Source: Musa acuminata AAA Group
Taxonomy: Eukaryota; Streptophyta; Magnoliopsida; Zingiberales; Musaceae
Direction of reading: 5' to 3'
Assembly: GCF_036884655.1 (NCBI RefSeq)
Contig: NC_088339.1
Coordinates: 31,457,001 to 31,521,000, forward strand
DNA length: 64,000 bases
Position 1 is the stretch's first letter. Every line of letters begins with the position of its first letter. Positions 12,734-24,968 of the stretch are shown here, in pieces. A model generated the notes under the pieces. That model was not told where the DNA came from. It was given only the letters and a program-made list of their open reading frames with translations, and ran no database searches. The position numbers and the translations under genes are program-made.

Positions 12734-13939
12734 ATGGGGGATCCCTCTCTTGCCCATACGGATTCCATTCAGGACGGCACGGAGGATGCTGATCCACCGC
12801 ACGAGCTCAACAGGAAACATTTTCTCACGGTGAAGTCTCACATCCGTCAGAAGAAGCACAAGGAACTCTTGGCTCTAGCCGAAGAAGATCCTGGTCGCCC
12901 TGTGAACCTCATGAACGACACTTTGCTCCACGTCGTCATAGCTTGCAACAAGGCGGACCTCGCCAAAAGTATTATCTTGCAGATGCCAGTGGAGACCCTC
13001 GCGGCCAAGAATTTGTACGGCGACACGGCTCTTCATGTCACTGCCGCCGTGGGTAACAGCGAGGTGGCCAAGGAGCTGTTCGACACGAGAGAAGATCTCA
13101 TCGGAGAACAGAACCTGAAGCAGGAGACACCACTTCACAAAGCGGCGTTCTACGGGCATCATGACATGTTCTGGTGCCTGGTGGACGAGGGGAAGGGCTC
13201 CCCGTACGATCGGAGGGAGGACGGCGCCACCATGCTGCACTGCGCCATCATGGGCAACGAGCCGGGTTAGCCATCATCACCGGTTTGGTTGGTCTGGCTC
13301 AGGCCAGCTGGTTTTATCTTGTTTCTATCTTATTTATTTAAAGTGTTATATGTGGATCATACTGCTTCCGCATCTTTGTTGTGATGAAGGTGAGTAAGTT
13401 GACGCAGGGCTAGCACTGGAGATTGCAGAGCGTTTTCCATTGCTGATCACGTCGAGGAATACTATGGCGGTAACCCCGTTGCAGCTGATGGTGACCGTTC
13501 CGGGGTTATTCCGAAGCCAAATGGTACTGGGCTGCTTCGAGTCCATCCTCTATGGCTGTAAGTGCTGCCAGCCTCTTCCTTCAACTTCCCCAGCGCCTCG
13601 CCCTCCCACACCCCACCCCCACCACCCCCCTTGATTTTTCGGATTTATTATATGGTTTTGTCTGATTTGATCTCTGTTCTTTATTCTTTCACTTGTCTCC
13701 TGCTTCTTCCCTCAATTCGCCCTTTTGTCGTCACCCTTTCGTCCCTGTTCTTTCTTCTTCGAGGAGGAGACGAGAAGGAGGAGGAGAGCAAGCGACACAA
13801 GGTTGACCAGTTCACTCATCCAAACTGGCTTAGTGAATCATTTCAACAAATTTGAAACGAAATTAATTAGAATAGGAGGATAAAATAGAGGGGCGTGATA
13901 GAAATCAATTACTAATTATTTTTTAGGTGAATTACTTTT

Positions 13940-13976
<37 letters not shown>

Positions 13977-16111
13977 CAATCCGATCTAAAAGGATAATTG
14001 ACTTATTAACTTCATTAAACTTGGACCATTCATCTGAATAGCTAAGCTCAAATTAATAATAATATACTCATCAAATCCCTATAAATAAAATTTAATATTT
14101 ATTTTTTTTATTTTCGATGTGAAGTAAAATTATAATTGTCCTAAGAAAAATATACTTATGATGAAACATAAACATCAAGCGTTTTGATACCAGTAGTTTA
14201 CATGCTCCTAAAATTTTGATCTTACATTTCAGTTATTCCTTTGGAGAAGGACTCACACAGGACACGTCAAAGAGATGAAGAGGAGGCACCTGGAAGCTCC
14301 AACGATGCCGGTGTATGTGATTCAAATCATCAACATCTTTTCCATCACAATATCAATAGTCCACTATTGTCTCTCTCATTTGTTTCTAACTTTGGCGTTT
14401 ACATATATATAATCTCAAGCAAGCTGAAGCCACAGAGCAAGATGACCACGAATATTTCGGGAGGCAGAGAACAATTCGTTCGAGATTTCCATCTTGCTGC
14501 TGTACTCTCGTTGACAGATTAGTCATCCCAGGCACTCCTACTAGCTTCTCTGTCTACAATTTTTGTAGTCATCCATGTTCTGTTTCACTACGCTGATGTA
14601 TTCCTTTTTGTCCTTGCAGTCAAATGGGTTCATCTGTTTCTTTTCATCATTTTAACGACTTGTGAGTAATTGTTCCCAAACAGTGCATTGATGATATTTA
14701 GAGTCATGTCCTACTGTTTCATTACGAGTTTTAGCAAATTAGGAAAGTACTATAGAAAAGGCTTCTTGTAATTTAGTTCTCCAAAACCAAGTAGTTTACA
14801 TGATGGATAATCATAGCTTATTTTCGGAAAATCATAAATGGGATGATCATGTCGCTGACTTCTTCTGATGTTAATTTGGAAATGCAATGCGTTATGCAGT
14901 GTACCCTCGAACCCGACATCTGGAGAAGATTAAGAGAACCCATAGAAAAGCCTTGGAACTCATCGAATTTTTAGCCCGCGACCCGAGAAACATGGAGTTC
15001 TACGTGCTGGGAAGAAAACAAGGTGACGGCGGAGCTCCTGCGGCAGGCTTTCGAGAAAGAGGTGAGGGACAAGATCAACTTAACACACCAGCTGCGTCTA
15101 CCAGAAGATGGAACGAGCCACCCTTGATCTTGGGTGCACAAATGGGCATTCCCGAGTTCGTCAGTACCATCTTACGAGTGTGTCCGGAGGCAGCTACGTA
15201 CCTGGACACCCGTGGCCGAAGCGTTCTCCAAGTAGCAATAGAGCATGGTAACCGAGAGATTGTGAGAACTATACGTGAGATGATTCGGGGGAAGAATCCC
15301 ATACTACCATCCTGGCTACTGTCCCGCGTCGACAAAAGGACCGGAAGAACCATCCTGCACTTGGCTTCGGCAACTGCCCCCGAGCATAACCAAGATGCTC
15401 TACAGATGCAAGATGAATTAAGATGGTTTGAGGTCAAGTCCCTGACTTCATTAACTACAAATAAATAATTATATTCTCAGAGTTGCCTGCTAAATTTGAT
15501 CGTTTTCTGACATTTGAATGCAGACGGTGAGAGATATGGTTCCTAAGGAATTAGTGTACAGTCGGAACGCGCAAGAGATGACCGCAGAAGAGATGTTTAC
15601 TGAGAGTCACCGGGAGATGCTCAAGAGTTGCAAGGGTCAACTAATGGAAACGGGCAGGACGTGTTCAGGGCTTGTCGCTGCTGTAGTGTTCGCGTCGAGC
15701 TTCTCCATCCCCGGCGATAAGGACCCAGCGACCGGCAACCCGGTTTACTTCGGTAGGGCAGCTTTTACGGTCTTCTCACATTTTTACGTGATTGGGTTGT
15801 CATGCGCCGCCACATCTCTGGTGTTGTTCTTATCCCTCGCCATGTCACCGTACAAGGAGCAGCAGTTCCGTCGTATAATCCCAACGAAATACTTCTTTGC
15901 CCGCTCGTCGTTTGCGATGGCGATGCTGTCTTTTCTGGTGGCGTTCACCTGCAACATCTACCTACAGATATATGGCTGGCAGAAGGCGAAGTCGAAGGAC
16001 TTGATTCCATTCGTATTGGAGCTCACCGTCTTCCCCGTCATCTGTTCCCTGGTGTTGTTCTTTCGTGGCTCCGATTTCGGTCTATCTTTCCTTGTTCGTC
16101 TTTGGGTTTGA
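12734..16111 (+). CDS. Gene D: ankyrin-repeat PGG-domain membrane protein (gamma), 678 aa
   Basis: Exons: 12734-13265, 13408-13557, 14233-14312, 14420-14531, 14620-14661, 14900-15432, 15524-16111 (2037 nt, closes in frame). ATG 12734 begins MGDPSLAHTDS. The frame runs upstream to 12686 but only from a GTG. Exon 1 is the alpha/gamma type (FLTVKSHIRQKKHKELLAL, DTLLHVVIACNKADLA, DTALHVTAAVGNSEVA). Exon 6 is short: the linker before the second ankyrin block is only GRKQGDGGAPAAGF and neighbours. Two splice sites are unusual. The intron 1 donor is GTTAGC where E and F have GTAAGC. Intron 4 starts GC (CCCAG|GCACTC) where alpha and beta genes have GT. The coding frame is clean, so I call it a gene, but splicing efficiency is in doubt. 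PGG reads SIPGDKD. Confidence 0.78.
13942..13974. repeat. (TA)n microsatellite in intron 2 of D
   Basis: About 16 TA units directly after GGTGAATTAC. The same intron site in E carries (TTA)n (26416-26459) and in F carries (TA)n (32805-32840). Confidence 0.9.
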
Positions 16112-18258
16112 GTCAACAAGCATGATCGTCCACATCTTTGGAATCTGCAGCTTCATGATGCACGTGGGTTCTACCTATTGCGGGTATGCCACCTGTTATA
16201 GTGGTGTGTGGTGGTGGTAGTCATTGGACAGTTAATAACTTGTGTGTACAAGCAGCGACAAAGGCTTGTGATGTATGGACGCTATTTGATTGCAACTTTA
16301 ATGTGGTATTTTCTTCTATCTTAAATTAGATGATGATATAGGCGCCGCGGTAGACAACAGATCTGATCACCAATAATGGTGATGTCCCTCTCTATTGTTT
16401 TTGACGAAGTCAATATGACATAACTGTTGACCGGATCTTACCCTGTATTGCCATGTAAATGTCACATGTCGAGTGACAGATTTCCCCTATCGTATGGACG
16501 TCCTTTGGTTTTCCCAGAGGTCGGCTAGAACATAGGCTCGAGTCTTTTTGAATATTCTGTGACAAATCACATAGTCCATATCGTAAAGTTTTGGCCCACC
16601 AAAGTTTGCACAGGCAAACGAAATGATTGGCTTATAGAAGCCAATCATTCAACAAGTGAAGGACATCAATTTTGGATTAAAAAAATATCAACAAAAAACA
16701 AATCACCTTTATAGAAAGGAAAGAAAACTCTCCGTGGAGAGCTTTATTGCACTCCTTCGCATCCATCATCTATGGAGTCAAATAAGAAAGATTTAAGAGA
16801 AGATAGGAATGGTCCGAGTGAAGAAGACAAACTAACGAGCAGCAATGCTCGTCTATTCCAAAGACCTGCCACGAGAATAATACAGCGAGAAAAAAAGAAA
16901 GAAAAGGAAGAAGCTTGTTTATGTGGTGCGAAAGGTGATGGACATCCGATTCACGCCGTTGCAGCTGATGGTTACCATCCTCTTCCGAAGCCAACTTGTG
17001 CTCGGCTCCTTTGATTCCTTGCTCGCCCTTTCCCACTTACTTTTTACATAAAATTAATATATTTTATGTAAAAATATATTAACTTTTATAAAATATATTC
17101 TAAATTATTCAAAATATATTATTACACTCTCATTCAAAGAACGTGTTAAAAAAATTATTTTTTTTTATAAAATTATCCTAAATTCATCATAAAACTAATC
17201 ATAAAATTCTACATCTCTTATTTTCTATTTCCTATATTGACTTAGTTATGTTCAAAATTAAAATAAATTAAATTCGATTATCTAACTTATTTTAATATTA
17301 ATATATATTTTTACTTTTAGATATATCTAGAATAATTAATTATCAAAACCTTGAGAATTCTATAATAATTTGATTCTAACAAAATTATAATAAATTTATA
17401 TAAAAATTATTATATCTTAGTAAATTCGAGTGTAACTTAATGTAAGAGATTTGGCTTAACTTGACCCTACTCGATTCGAAGGGATCCAACCCAAATCGAT
17501 CTAATCCAGATCGAATCAACCTGCTAATCAGTCAGGTTTAAAATAGTCTATTTCAAAAGTATTATCAAAATTTTTAAAGAAAATCACCTTTTGTATGAGC
17601 TTTTATCTTTATACATACAAAGTATCCTATTAAACATGAGGTATTACAAAAAAAATCGCTCTCCAACAGCCTCCTGTCATGTCAACTCTAGTAAAATCCC
17701 TATTACCTTGAGAAAAGAAGTTCTTCGTCAGTACTATAATTGAGACTGCAACCGATTCTTTGTTATTTACTCATTTTCTTTTGGTTCGTTTTCATGTCAG
17801 TGTCAAAGCTATATGATAGGTAAACAAGTGTTTGGTACCCTGCCGCCGTTCCACCATGCGCTGACGTTATCAGATTCCCTTTCGCTGATCTATACATCTT
17901 ATTGTCATCAGACGTGAGACGGAAAGTGATATGTTGGAGGAAAGTATTAATTATATTTCTATTTATTATTGGTTGACCGATGGAGATGATTACTTTACTT
18001 GAGATGTCATGTTGAGGTAATTAAATCATGCCAACGCAGATTCGAATAATAAAATTCTTTTAGCTTGTCATTAAGCAAAAGACACCCACTCGAAGATAAC
18101 GTGATTTGGAGCTACAAATGATAACATTGAGAGCAAAAGATTCAATAAAGAGATGTTGCCATAATCCCGGGTGCATAACAAGAATCGGAGACCAACCAAA
18201 GGTCGTCAACTCCAAAGACTTGCGATGAGTATGATCTACAAAACCTTTTAAGGTGCAA
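16112..18258. other. Gamma 3' block behind gene D
   Basis: No gene. 16112-17040 repeats behind E (28652-29610) and F (34956-35900). 17040-18258 repeats behind E (29610-30840) but not F. The block contains a relic of exon 2 (annotated separately), an AT-rich centre, and from about 17680 the gamma upstream region belonging to gene E. Confidence 0.7.
16950..17020 (+). pseudogene. Relic of ankyrin-gene exon 2 in the D 3' block
   Basis: GCCGTTGCAGCTGATGGTTA and CTTCCGAAGCCAACTTGTGC match the exon 2 core (PLQLMVT, FRSQ.VLG) of the neighbouring genes, with a short gap between. No other exon is attached. Copies lie at 29485-29555 and, more decayed, at 35800-35870. Confidence 0.7.
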
Positions 18259-18263
18259 GTTGA

Positions 18264-18859
18264 TGTTGGGGTTCTTTTAATATATTAAATATAGATCAAA
18301 TAATTATTTTATAGAATCAAAACCTTCGTCTTAATTCAAAAACATACTTTATAGATCCAAAATAATGGATTAAGAATATTTACATAAAACTTATTTAATC
18401 CACTATAATATATATGAAATCCTACAACAATTAAGAAACAGATTAATACGGAAGCGTACCTGATGAATCCATTAAAGTATTTTCTGAATTGATTGGTGAT
18501 TTGGTCTTCCAAAGTATCCTTTAAGAACTTTAGATTTCTCCTTGACGGGTGAAGAGAAGCTTCATTCGATACTGCAACCGGGGACCATAACCTTATTTAT
18601 AGTCATAACTGATGAATCTACAATTATGATTGTATTCATAATTGATGAATCTACAATTATGTCTCAAAAGTTTCATATTCCTAATTTATCTCGTCATTAA
18701 GTTAGGAATATGACCGGTGGTATCCACACAATTAATTTTCATAACAATTATGTCCCTTAGCCAAATAACTTTACTTTAATTAGATCGCTTTAATTTTGGC
18801 TAATCAAAATAATGGCTTAACACATTTAATTATACATGTGTGACTCTAAAATTCTAACA
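18264..18859 (-). repeat. Copia 3' LTR (element orientation)
   Basis: 596 bp, from TGTTGGGG to AATTCTAACA on the + strand. It differs from its partner by scattered substitutions, mostly transitions, plus a few small indels such as GGTCTTCCAAAG versus GGTCTTCCAATTTCAAG. Confidence 0.92.
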
Positions 18860-19577
18860 ATCTCGCACTGAGTCACATATGTATCCTTATAAATGTGATA
18901 TTCTTTATGAGCTCAAAACTATTGTCATTATTAAACAGGACATACAAAACAATCTCGTCCATTGACCATATTAATATAGGACCAAAGCGATTTTCGCTAT
19001 ATCAATCATAGCTAAACCCATCAATGATCACTAATATTAACATAACCAAATGACATAGATCAATTATGAAATGTGTAGCATGAAAATTACATGAATGTGA
19101 TTTGTACATGTCAATTTTCAACTGGTCCAACTTTATCTTTATGAGATCATTAATAACTTTAATAGTCATAATGTACGAAGTATAATAAACTTAAGCTTTA
19201 TTTCTGATCAGAAAATATCTATACAAATACAGAATTTGGCATAGAACATATAACAAACATATGACAGACTCCCACTAAACTAAAGTTTCTTCAAATTCTG
19301 ATATACCCATATGAGCAGTATGCTCATGAAAGACCTTGGGCGGTACACCTTTTGTGAGAGGATCTGCCAACATAAAGTTTGTTCCCAAGTGTTCTATAGA
19401 AATTTGTTTACTTTGTACCATTTCTTTCACAACTAGGAATTTGATGTCAATGTGCTTTGACTTAGTCGAACTCCTATTGTTGTTGGAGTATAAAACAGCT
19501 GATTTATTATCACAATATATCTTTAGTGGTCTTTCAATCCCTTGTAGTATTTGCAGCCCTGTGACAAAATTCCTCAG

Positions 19578-20732
19578 TCAAATTCCATGATTGGATGCCT
19601 CAAAACATGCTACAAATTCTGCTGCCATAGTGGAAGAAGCAATAAGAGATTGCTTGGCACTACGCCAAGAAATCGCCCCACCAGCCAACATATAAATGTA
19701 GCCCGAAGTAGATTTCATACTGTCTTGGCATCCAGTAAAATCGGAGTCAAAATACCCAATGATCTCCAAATGGTCTGATCTCCTATATGTGAGCATATGA
19801 TCTTTTGTCCTCTTTAAATATCTCAGGACTCTTTTAGCTGCCTTCCAGTGATCCATTCTAGGATTGCTTAAGTATCTGCCTAACACTCCAACAATGTACG
19901 CTATATCCGGACGCGTACAAACTTATGCATACATTAGACTCCCTACAGCTGATGCATAGGGAATCTTCTGCATTTCTTGAGTTTCCAGATTTCCTTTAGG
20001 GCACTGATTGAGACTGAACTTGTCTCCCTTTGTGATAGGGGTGTCTCCTGATTTGCAATCATGCATGCCAAACCTTTTGAGTACGTTATCGATATAGCTC
20101 CTTTGTGATAATCCTAGAATACCCCGGGATCTATCTCGGTGTATCTGGATTCCTAATACAAAAGAGACATCACCAAGATCTTTCATCTCAAAATTTCTAG
20201 ATAGAAATCTCTTGGTTTCGTGCAATAAGCCTCTATCATTTGTGGCAAGCAGAATATCATCCACATACAATATCAGGAAAATGAATTTGCTCCCACTGAA
20301 TTTGTGATAAACGCAATCATCAACAACATTCATCTCAAAACCAAATGAGATAATTACTTGATGAAATTTGTGATACCACCGACGGGATGTCTGTTTTAGT
20401 CCATAGATGGATTTTATCAATTTATAAACAATTTTCTTTGGGTCTCCTAACACAAAGTATTCTGGTTGCACCATATAAATTATTTCATCAATGTTTCCAT
20501 TGAGAAATGATGTTTTAACATCCATCTGATAAAGCTCTAAATCAAAATGTGCGACTAAAGCCATAATTGTCCTAAAAGAGTCCTTCGTTGAAACCGGAGA
20601 GAAGGTCTCTTTAAAGTCAATCCCTTCCTTTTGAGTATAGCCTTTTGCCACAAGACGTGCTTTATACCTCTCCACATTATCTTTAGAATCCTTTTTTATT
20701 TTAAAAATCCATTTACAACCAATGGGTTTCAC
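19578..20732 (-). pseudogene. Copia reverse transcriptase and RNase H, interrupted
   Basis: RT frame 19923-20732: KWIFKIKKDS, VERYKARLVAKGYTQKEGID, the catalytic YVDD within ILYVDDILLA, and RSYIDNVLKRFGM. It ends at TAA (19923-19925) after SLMYA, where relatives read a glutamine codon. The RNase H frame resumes in phase (TRPDIAYIVGVLGRYL, ISWRSAKQSLIASSTMAAEF) to 19578. One nonsense change separates the two. Confidence 0.9.
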
Positions 20733-21328
20733 ACCTTCTGGTAATGGGACAAGTTCCTAAACTTTATTGTCTTGCATGGACTTATACTCTTGATTCATTG
20801 CTTCAATCCACTTATCCGAATTAGAATCCTCCATGGCTTGACGGAAGTTGATTAGATCATTTTCCATTATACCACTACTTTCTTCATGTTCCTGGAGAAA
20901 TACCATATAATCATCTGAAATGGCACTCCTCATTTCCCTAGTGGATCGTCGCAAAGATATTGGCTCTTGCGGCACAGATTCTTGAGGATGTTGAGTTTGT
21001 TCCTCATGAATAATTTCTTCATACTGCATAGGAGTTGAAATGACTATATCCTTTTGAGGTATAGATTTTGTCATATTAGTAGCAACTATATGAATCGGAT
21101 CAGACTGAACCAATTCTTTCTCAAAGGTAAAGTCTTTAATCTTATTTCTCCTCCCAAACTCAATATCCTCAAAGAATGTAGCAATACTCGTCTCAAAAAT
21201 ATTTCTTGATTTTGGATCATAAAATTTATACCCCTTAGATTGGAATAACCAATAAAGTAACTGCTCATTGTTCGGGGTTCCAATTTATTTTCATTAGGCC
21301 TGTAAGGTCTTGCCTCAGCTGGACAACC

Positions 21329-22796
21329 TCATACACGAAAGTGTCTTAAACTAGGCTTTCTCCTAGTCCAAAGTTCATAAGGAGTTTTTGCAGTTGCTTT
21401 AGTTGGTACTCTATTAAGAATGTAAGCTGCAGTTTTTATTGCTTCTCCCCAGAGTGACTCTGGCAAAGTAGATTGAGAAATCATACTTCTTACCATGTCC
21501 TTAAGTGTGCGGTTTCGTCTTTCAGCTACACCATTCATGCTAGGTGACCCAGGCATTGTATACTGAGGGACAATTCCACACTCCTCTAAATGGTCCTGGA
21601 CGTTGTTCACCTGAGCCATCATTTCTGCCATAATATTCCCCTCCACGGTCAGATCTGACGCTTTTTATCATTTTGCTGAGTTGATTTTCAACTTCAGCTT
21701 TAAATGCTTTGAACACATCCAAAGACTGAGATTTTTCATGTATTAGATATAGGTATCCATATCTAGAGTAATCGTCTATGAATGATATGAAGTATTGTTG
21801 ACCATTCCATGAAGGTGTAGGAAATGGTCCACAAATATTTGTATGTATCAATTCTAAGATGTCCGTAGCTCTATATGCACCTGATCTCTTAGGTTTGGTT
21901 TGTTTACATTTAATGCATTCAACACAAATATCTAGACCTGATAAGTCAATGGGATCAAGAATCCCATCTGACACAAGTCTTTCAACTCTATTTCTAGAGA
22001 TATGACCCAAACGTTTATGCCATAATATACCAGAATTTTTAATTTTACATTTAGTACCTCGCAATTCCGCATTCAAGGTTTCATGATAGGATGCTATAGT
22101 ATCAAGTAAATATAGATTGTCATAAGTCATAAGTGAACCAGTTCCAATCATATTTGAATTTAAAGACAAAGTAAACTGATTGTTTCCAAATGAACAAGAA
22201 TAACCAGATTTGTCCAAATAAGAAACAGAAATTAAGTTCCGTCTAAATGACGGTACAATAAAAGTGTCTTTTAAATCCAAATAATATCCGGTACATAATA
22301 ACAATCTAAATATTCTTATAGCTTCCACATCTACCGATTTTCCGTTCCCTATATAAATGCTTCTCTCAGCATTATTGGGCCTTTGGTATCTTAGGCAACC
22401 TTGCATTGATACACTGATGTTAGTTGTTGCACCGAAGTCTAACCACCAAGTGTTTCTAGGTACTAAAGTTAAATTGACTTCTGAACAAATCAAAGTAAGG
22501 AATGTTCCCTTTTTAGCATGTCAAGCATGATATTTAGCACAGTCCTTCTTTAAATGCCCATATTTCTTGCAAAAGAAACAAGTATCATCCTTATTTTGTT
22601 TCTTTTGTATTGGACCCTTATCAGCCTCATTCTTTCCACATTTGTGTTTTCTTTTCTTGCCCTTCAAGTTGGTTTCATTTAAAACCAGTACTGGATTGAG
22701 ATTAGCAGATATTTTTATAAGAGAACCTAAATAAGATAACAACAGATAACCAGAAATTATGCTCATATTTATTACCATAAACTTAAGTAAATTCAA
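21329..22796 (-). pseudogene. Copia zinc knuckle, protease and integrase, mutated
   Basis: 22521-22796 ends in a CCHC knuckle (CFFCKKYGHLKKDC). 21540-22493 gives the protease region (WWLDFGATTNI: the usual Ser or Thr after the catalytic Asp is Phe), the GAG-pre-integrase motif (LWHKRLGHISRNRVERL) and the integrase core. There IHTNICGPF replaces the usual IHTDICGPF, so the first catalytic Asp is Asn. A frameshift near 21640 moves the rest of integrase ([18 protein letters not shown]) into another frame. The product would be inactive. Confidence 0.88.
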
Positions 22797-23727
22797 ATAA
22801 TGATATAACCCATCTCAAGATACCAAGTGCAACATTAATATCTTCTCTTTGGACTTCAATATTAATTGCTAGTGGTAGTCTTGTTGTAATGATCAAATAC
22901 TGATAATAAGGCATGTCAAATGAAAAACCCATCTTTGGATTGATTTATCATTTACATGTATAACTTTATAATTATCACGTATTTACCATTACAAGTATGT
23001 ATAAAATCCTGTCAGTCATTAACCTTCCTTTGGGCCGGATAATTACCGCATGGATATAAATACACACTACATTTAATATTTTCATGAGAAATATTATACA
23101 TGAGAGGTCACTTTGGCGACTTCATATATTAAATTACTCAATCTAATATTAAACAATCACTAATTGAATTTGGACCATATTAGTCAAATTGGTTTGATCT
23201 TAATTTGTTGACTAAAATATTTAAAGCACGTAAATCATTCAATTTATGTCAATAAACAACTTTATAGAACCAATATTATGTTTAATCCAACATAATATTA
23301 CAACAATATTATTAAACCAACATAATATTACAATAATATCTAATTAATTAAATTCATATTAATTAGATAAAATCCAAAAAGAATTTGAGAAATTTATGCC
23401 TTGTAGTGCAAAAATGAATTTTTACATATTGATGAATAGGAAAAGACACGAAGTGGAAAAGATAATCCAAAATTAAACTGATATCACATCAGAAAAAAGC
23501 ACTGAATTGAATGTGAAGCAGACTGTAGCATGATTACATAAAATCATAATCTTTTCCAACGATAATAGAACCAAATCACTTCAAAATAGCATGATTACAT
23601 AAAACTATCATCTTTCTCAATAATGATAGAACCAAATTACTTTAAAATATTGATGAAAATATCATTAAAATTCATGAGAAAAAGCTTAAATGTTCATCAA
23701 TCATTGTAGGATGGCTTTGATACCACT

Positions 23728-24330
23728 TGTTGGGGTTCTTTTAATATATCAAATATGGATCAAACAATTGTTTTATAGAATCAAAACCTCCATCTTAATT
23801 CAAAAACATGCTTTATAGATCCAAAATAATGGATTAAGAATATTTACATAAAACTTATTTAATCCACTATAATATGTATGAAATCCTACAACAATTAAGA
23901 AACAGATTAATACGGAAGCGTACCTGATGAATCTATTAGAGTATTTTCTGAATTGATTGGTGATTTGGTCTTCCAATTTCAAGTATCCTTTAAGAACTTT
24001 AGATTTCTCCTTGACGGGTGAAGAAGCTTCATTCGATACTGCAACCAGGGACCATAACCTTATTTATAGTCATAACTGATGAATCTACAATTATGATTGT
24101 ATTCATAATTGATGAATCTATAATTATGTCTCAAGAGTTTCATATTCCTAACTTATCTCGTCATTAAGTTAAGAATATGACCGGTAGTATCCACACAATT
24201 AATTTTCACAACAATTATGTCCCTTAGCCACGTAACTTTACTTTAATTAGATCACTTTAATTTTGGCTAATCAAAATAATAACTTAACACGTTTAATTAT
24301 ACACATATGTGTGACTCTAAAATTCTAACA
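23728..24330 (-). repeat. Copia 5' LTR (element orientation)
   Basis: 603 bp, ends TG/CA, next to the primer-binding site on its left. Pairs with 18264-18859. Confidence 0.92.
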
Positions 24331-24905
24331 GTTGAATGATCGGTGGAGACCCACAAGTAGAGGTTTGGGTGCAAGCTTCCGGATTATTGTTTCCTGTAGA
24401 GCAAGAATCGTTGACCCACGAGTTAAAGCTGCTGTCTAGCTTTAACGTATGTGAATTATTCATTAGTAGGTTGGCCTCTGTAACATACGATTAATTTGTT
24501 GTCGAATCTTTTGTGACTGAGATGGAGGGTGCTTAATTTGTTGTGAAAGAAAAGTCAATAATGAGAAAAATAGCAGAGAAGAAAACGCAAGATGAAAGCT
24601 CATCTGGAGAGTTCTTCATGGCAGTGCCACTTTAAGAGGGGAGATAGGTTGGAGGGGGTCCAAAGGGGATCTGTACTAAACTTGGAACGGTTTAGCTGGT
24701 TTGAGCAAAGAATCCGACGCCATTTTCCGACACTAAGCTACTCCAATCGACTGAAAAGGAGGGAGGCGTACGACGATGGATGAGAGCCAAAAGGATCAGC
24801 TAGTCTGCTTGTTAAGGCAGGCCTTCAGGTTTCTTTAGTTTCGCAGTAGAAATCAGGAGGCGAAGGCGTACGAACGAGTTGTACGCACCATATAGCAACT
24901 GCACC

Positions 24906-24912
24906 ATATATA
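24906..24912 (+). promoter_or_regulatory. TATA box of gene E at the hybrid junction
   Basis: ATATATATT lies about 60 bp before ATG 24969. Sequence left of it (AACGAGTTGTACGCACCATATAG) is gamma-type as before D and F. Sequence right of it (GGTCGGTGAGAACGTAGCGA) is beta-type as before C, H and I. Confidence 0.6.
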
Positions 24913-24968
24913 TTTTTGGTCGGTGAGAACGTAGCGAAAGGAGCGGCTCCCTTCGGCGTGTTTTGGAT

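Larger units (their letters stand above)
18264..24330 (-). mobile_element. Ty1/copia LTR retrotransposon, nearly full length, inactive
   Basis: Two similar LTRs (18264-18859 and 23728-24330) flank a minus-strand gag-pol remnant. The target duplication GTTGA is present on both sides (18259-18263 and 24331-24335). The primer-binding site is seen as CTTTGATACCACT just left of 23728, that is AGTGGTATCAAAG on the minus strand, so transcription runs right to left. The insertion splits the gamma upstream region, which is uninterrupted before F. The gag N-terminal part (about 22800-23720) has no open frame. The pol domains carry several inactivating changes. Confidence 0.93.

Noticed and set aside
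15075..15437. 120-codon minus-strand frame inside exon 6 of D, E and F
   Set aside because: Shadow of the conserved second ankyrin block; conserved only because the + strand is.
24592..24783. 63-codon frame upstream of E, repeated upstream of F (31104-31295)
   Set aside because: Conserved because the whole upstream block is duplicated. It differs by substitutions without coding bias and has no known domain.
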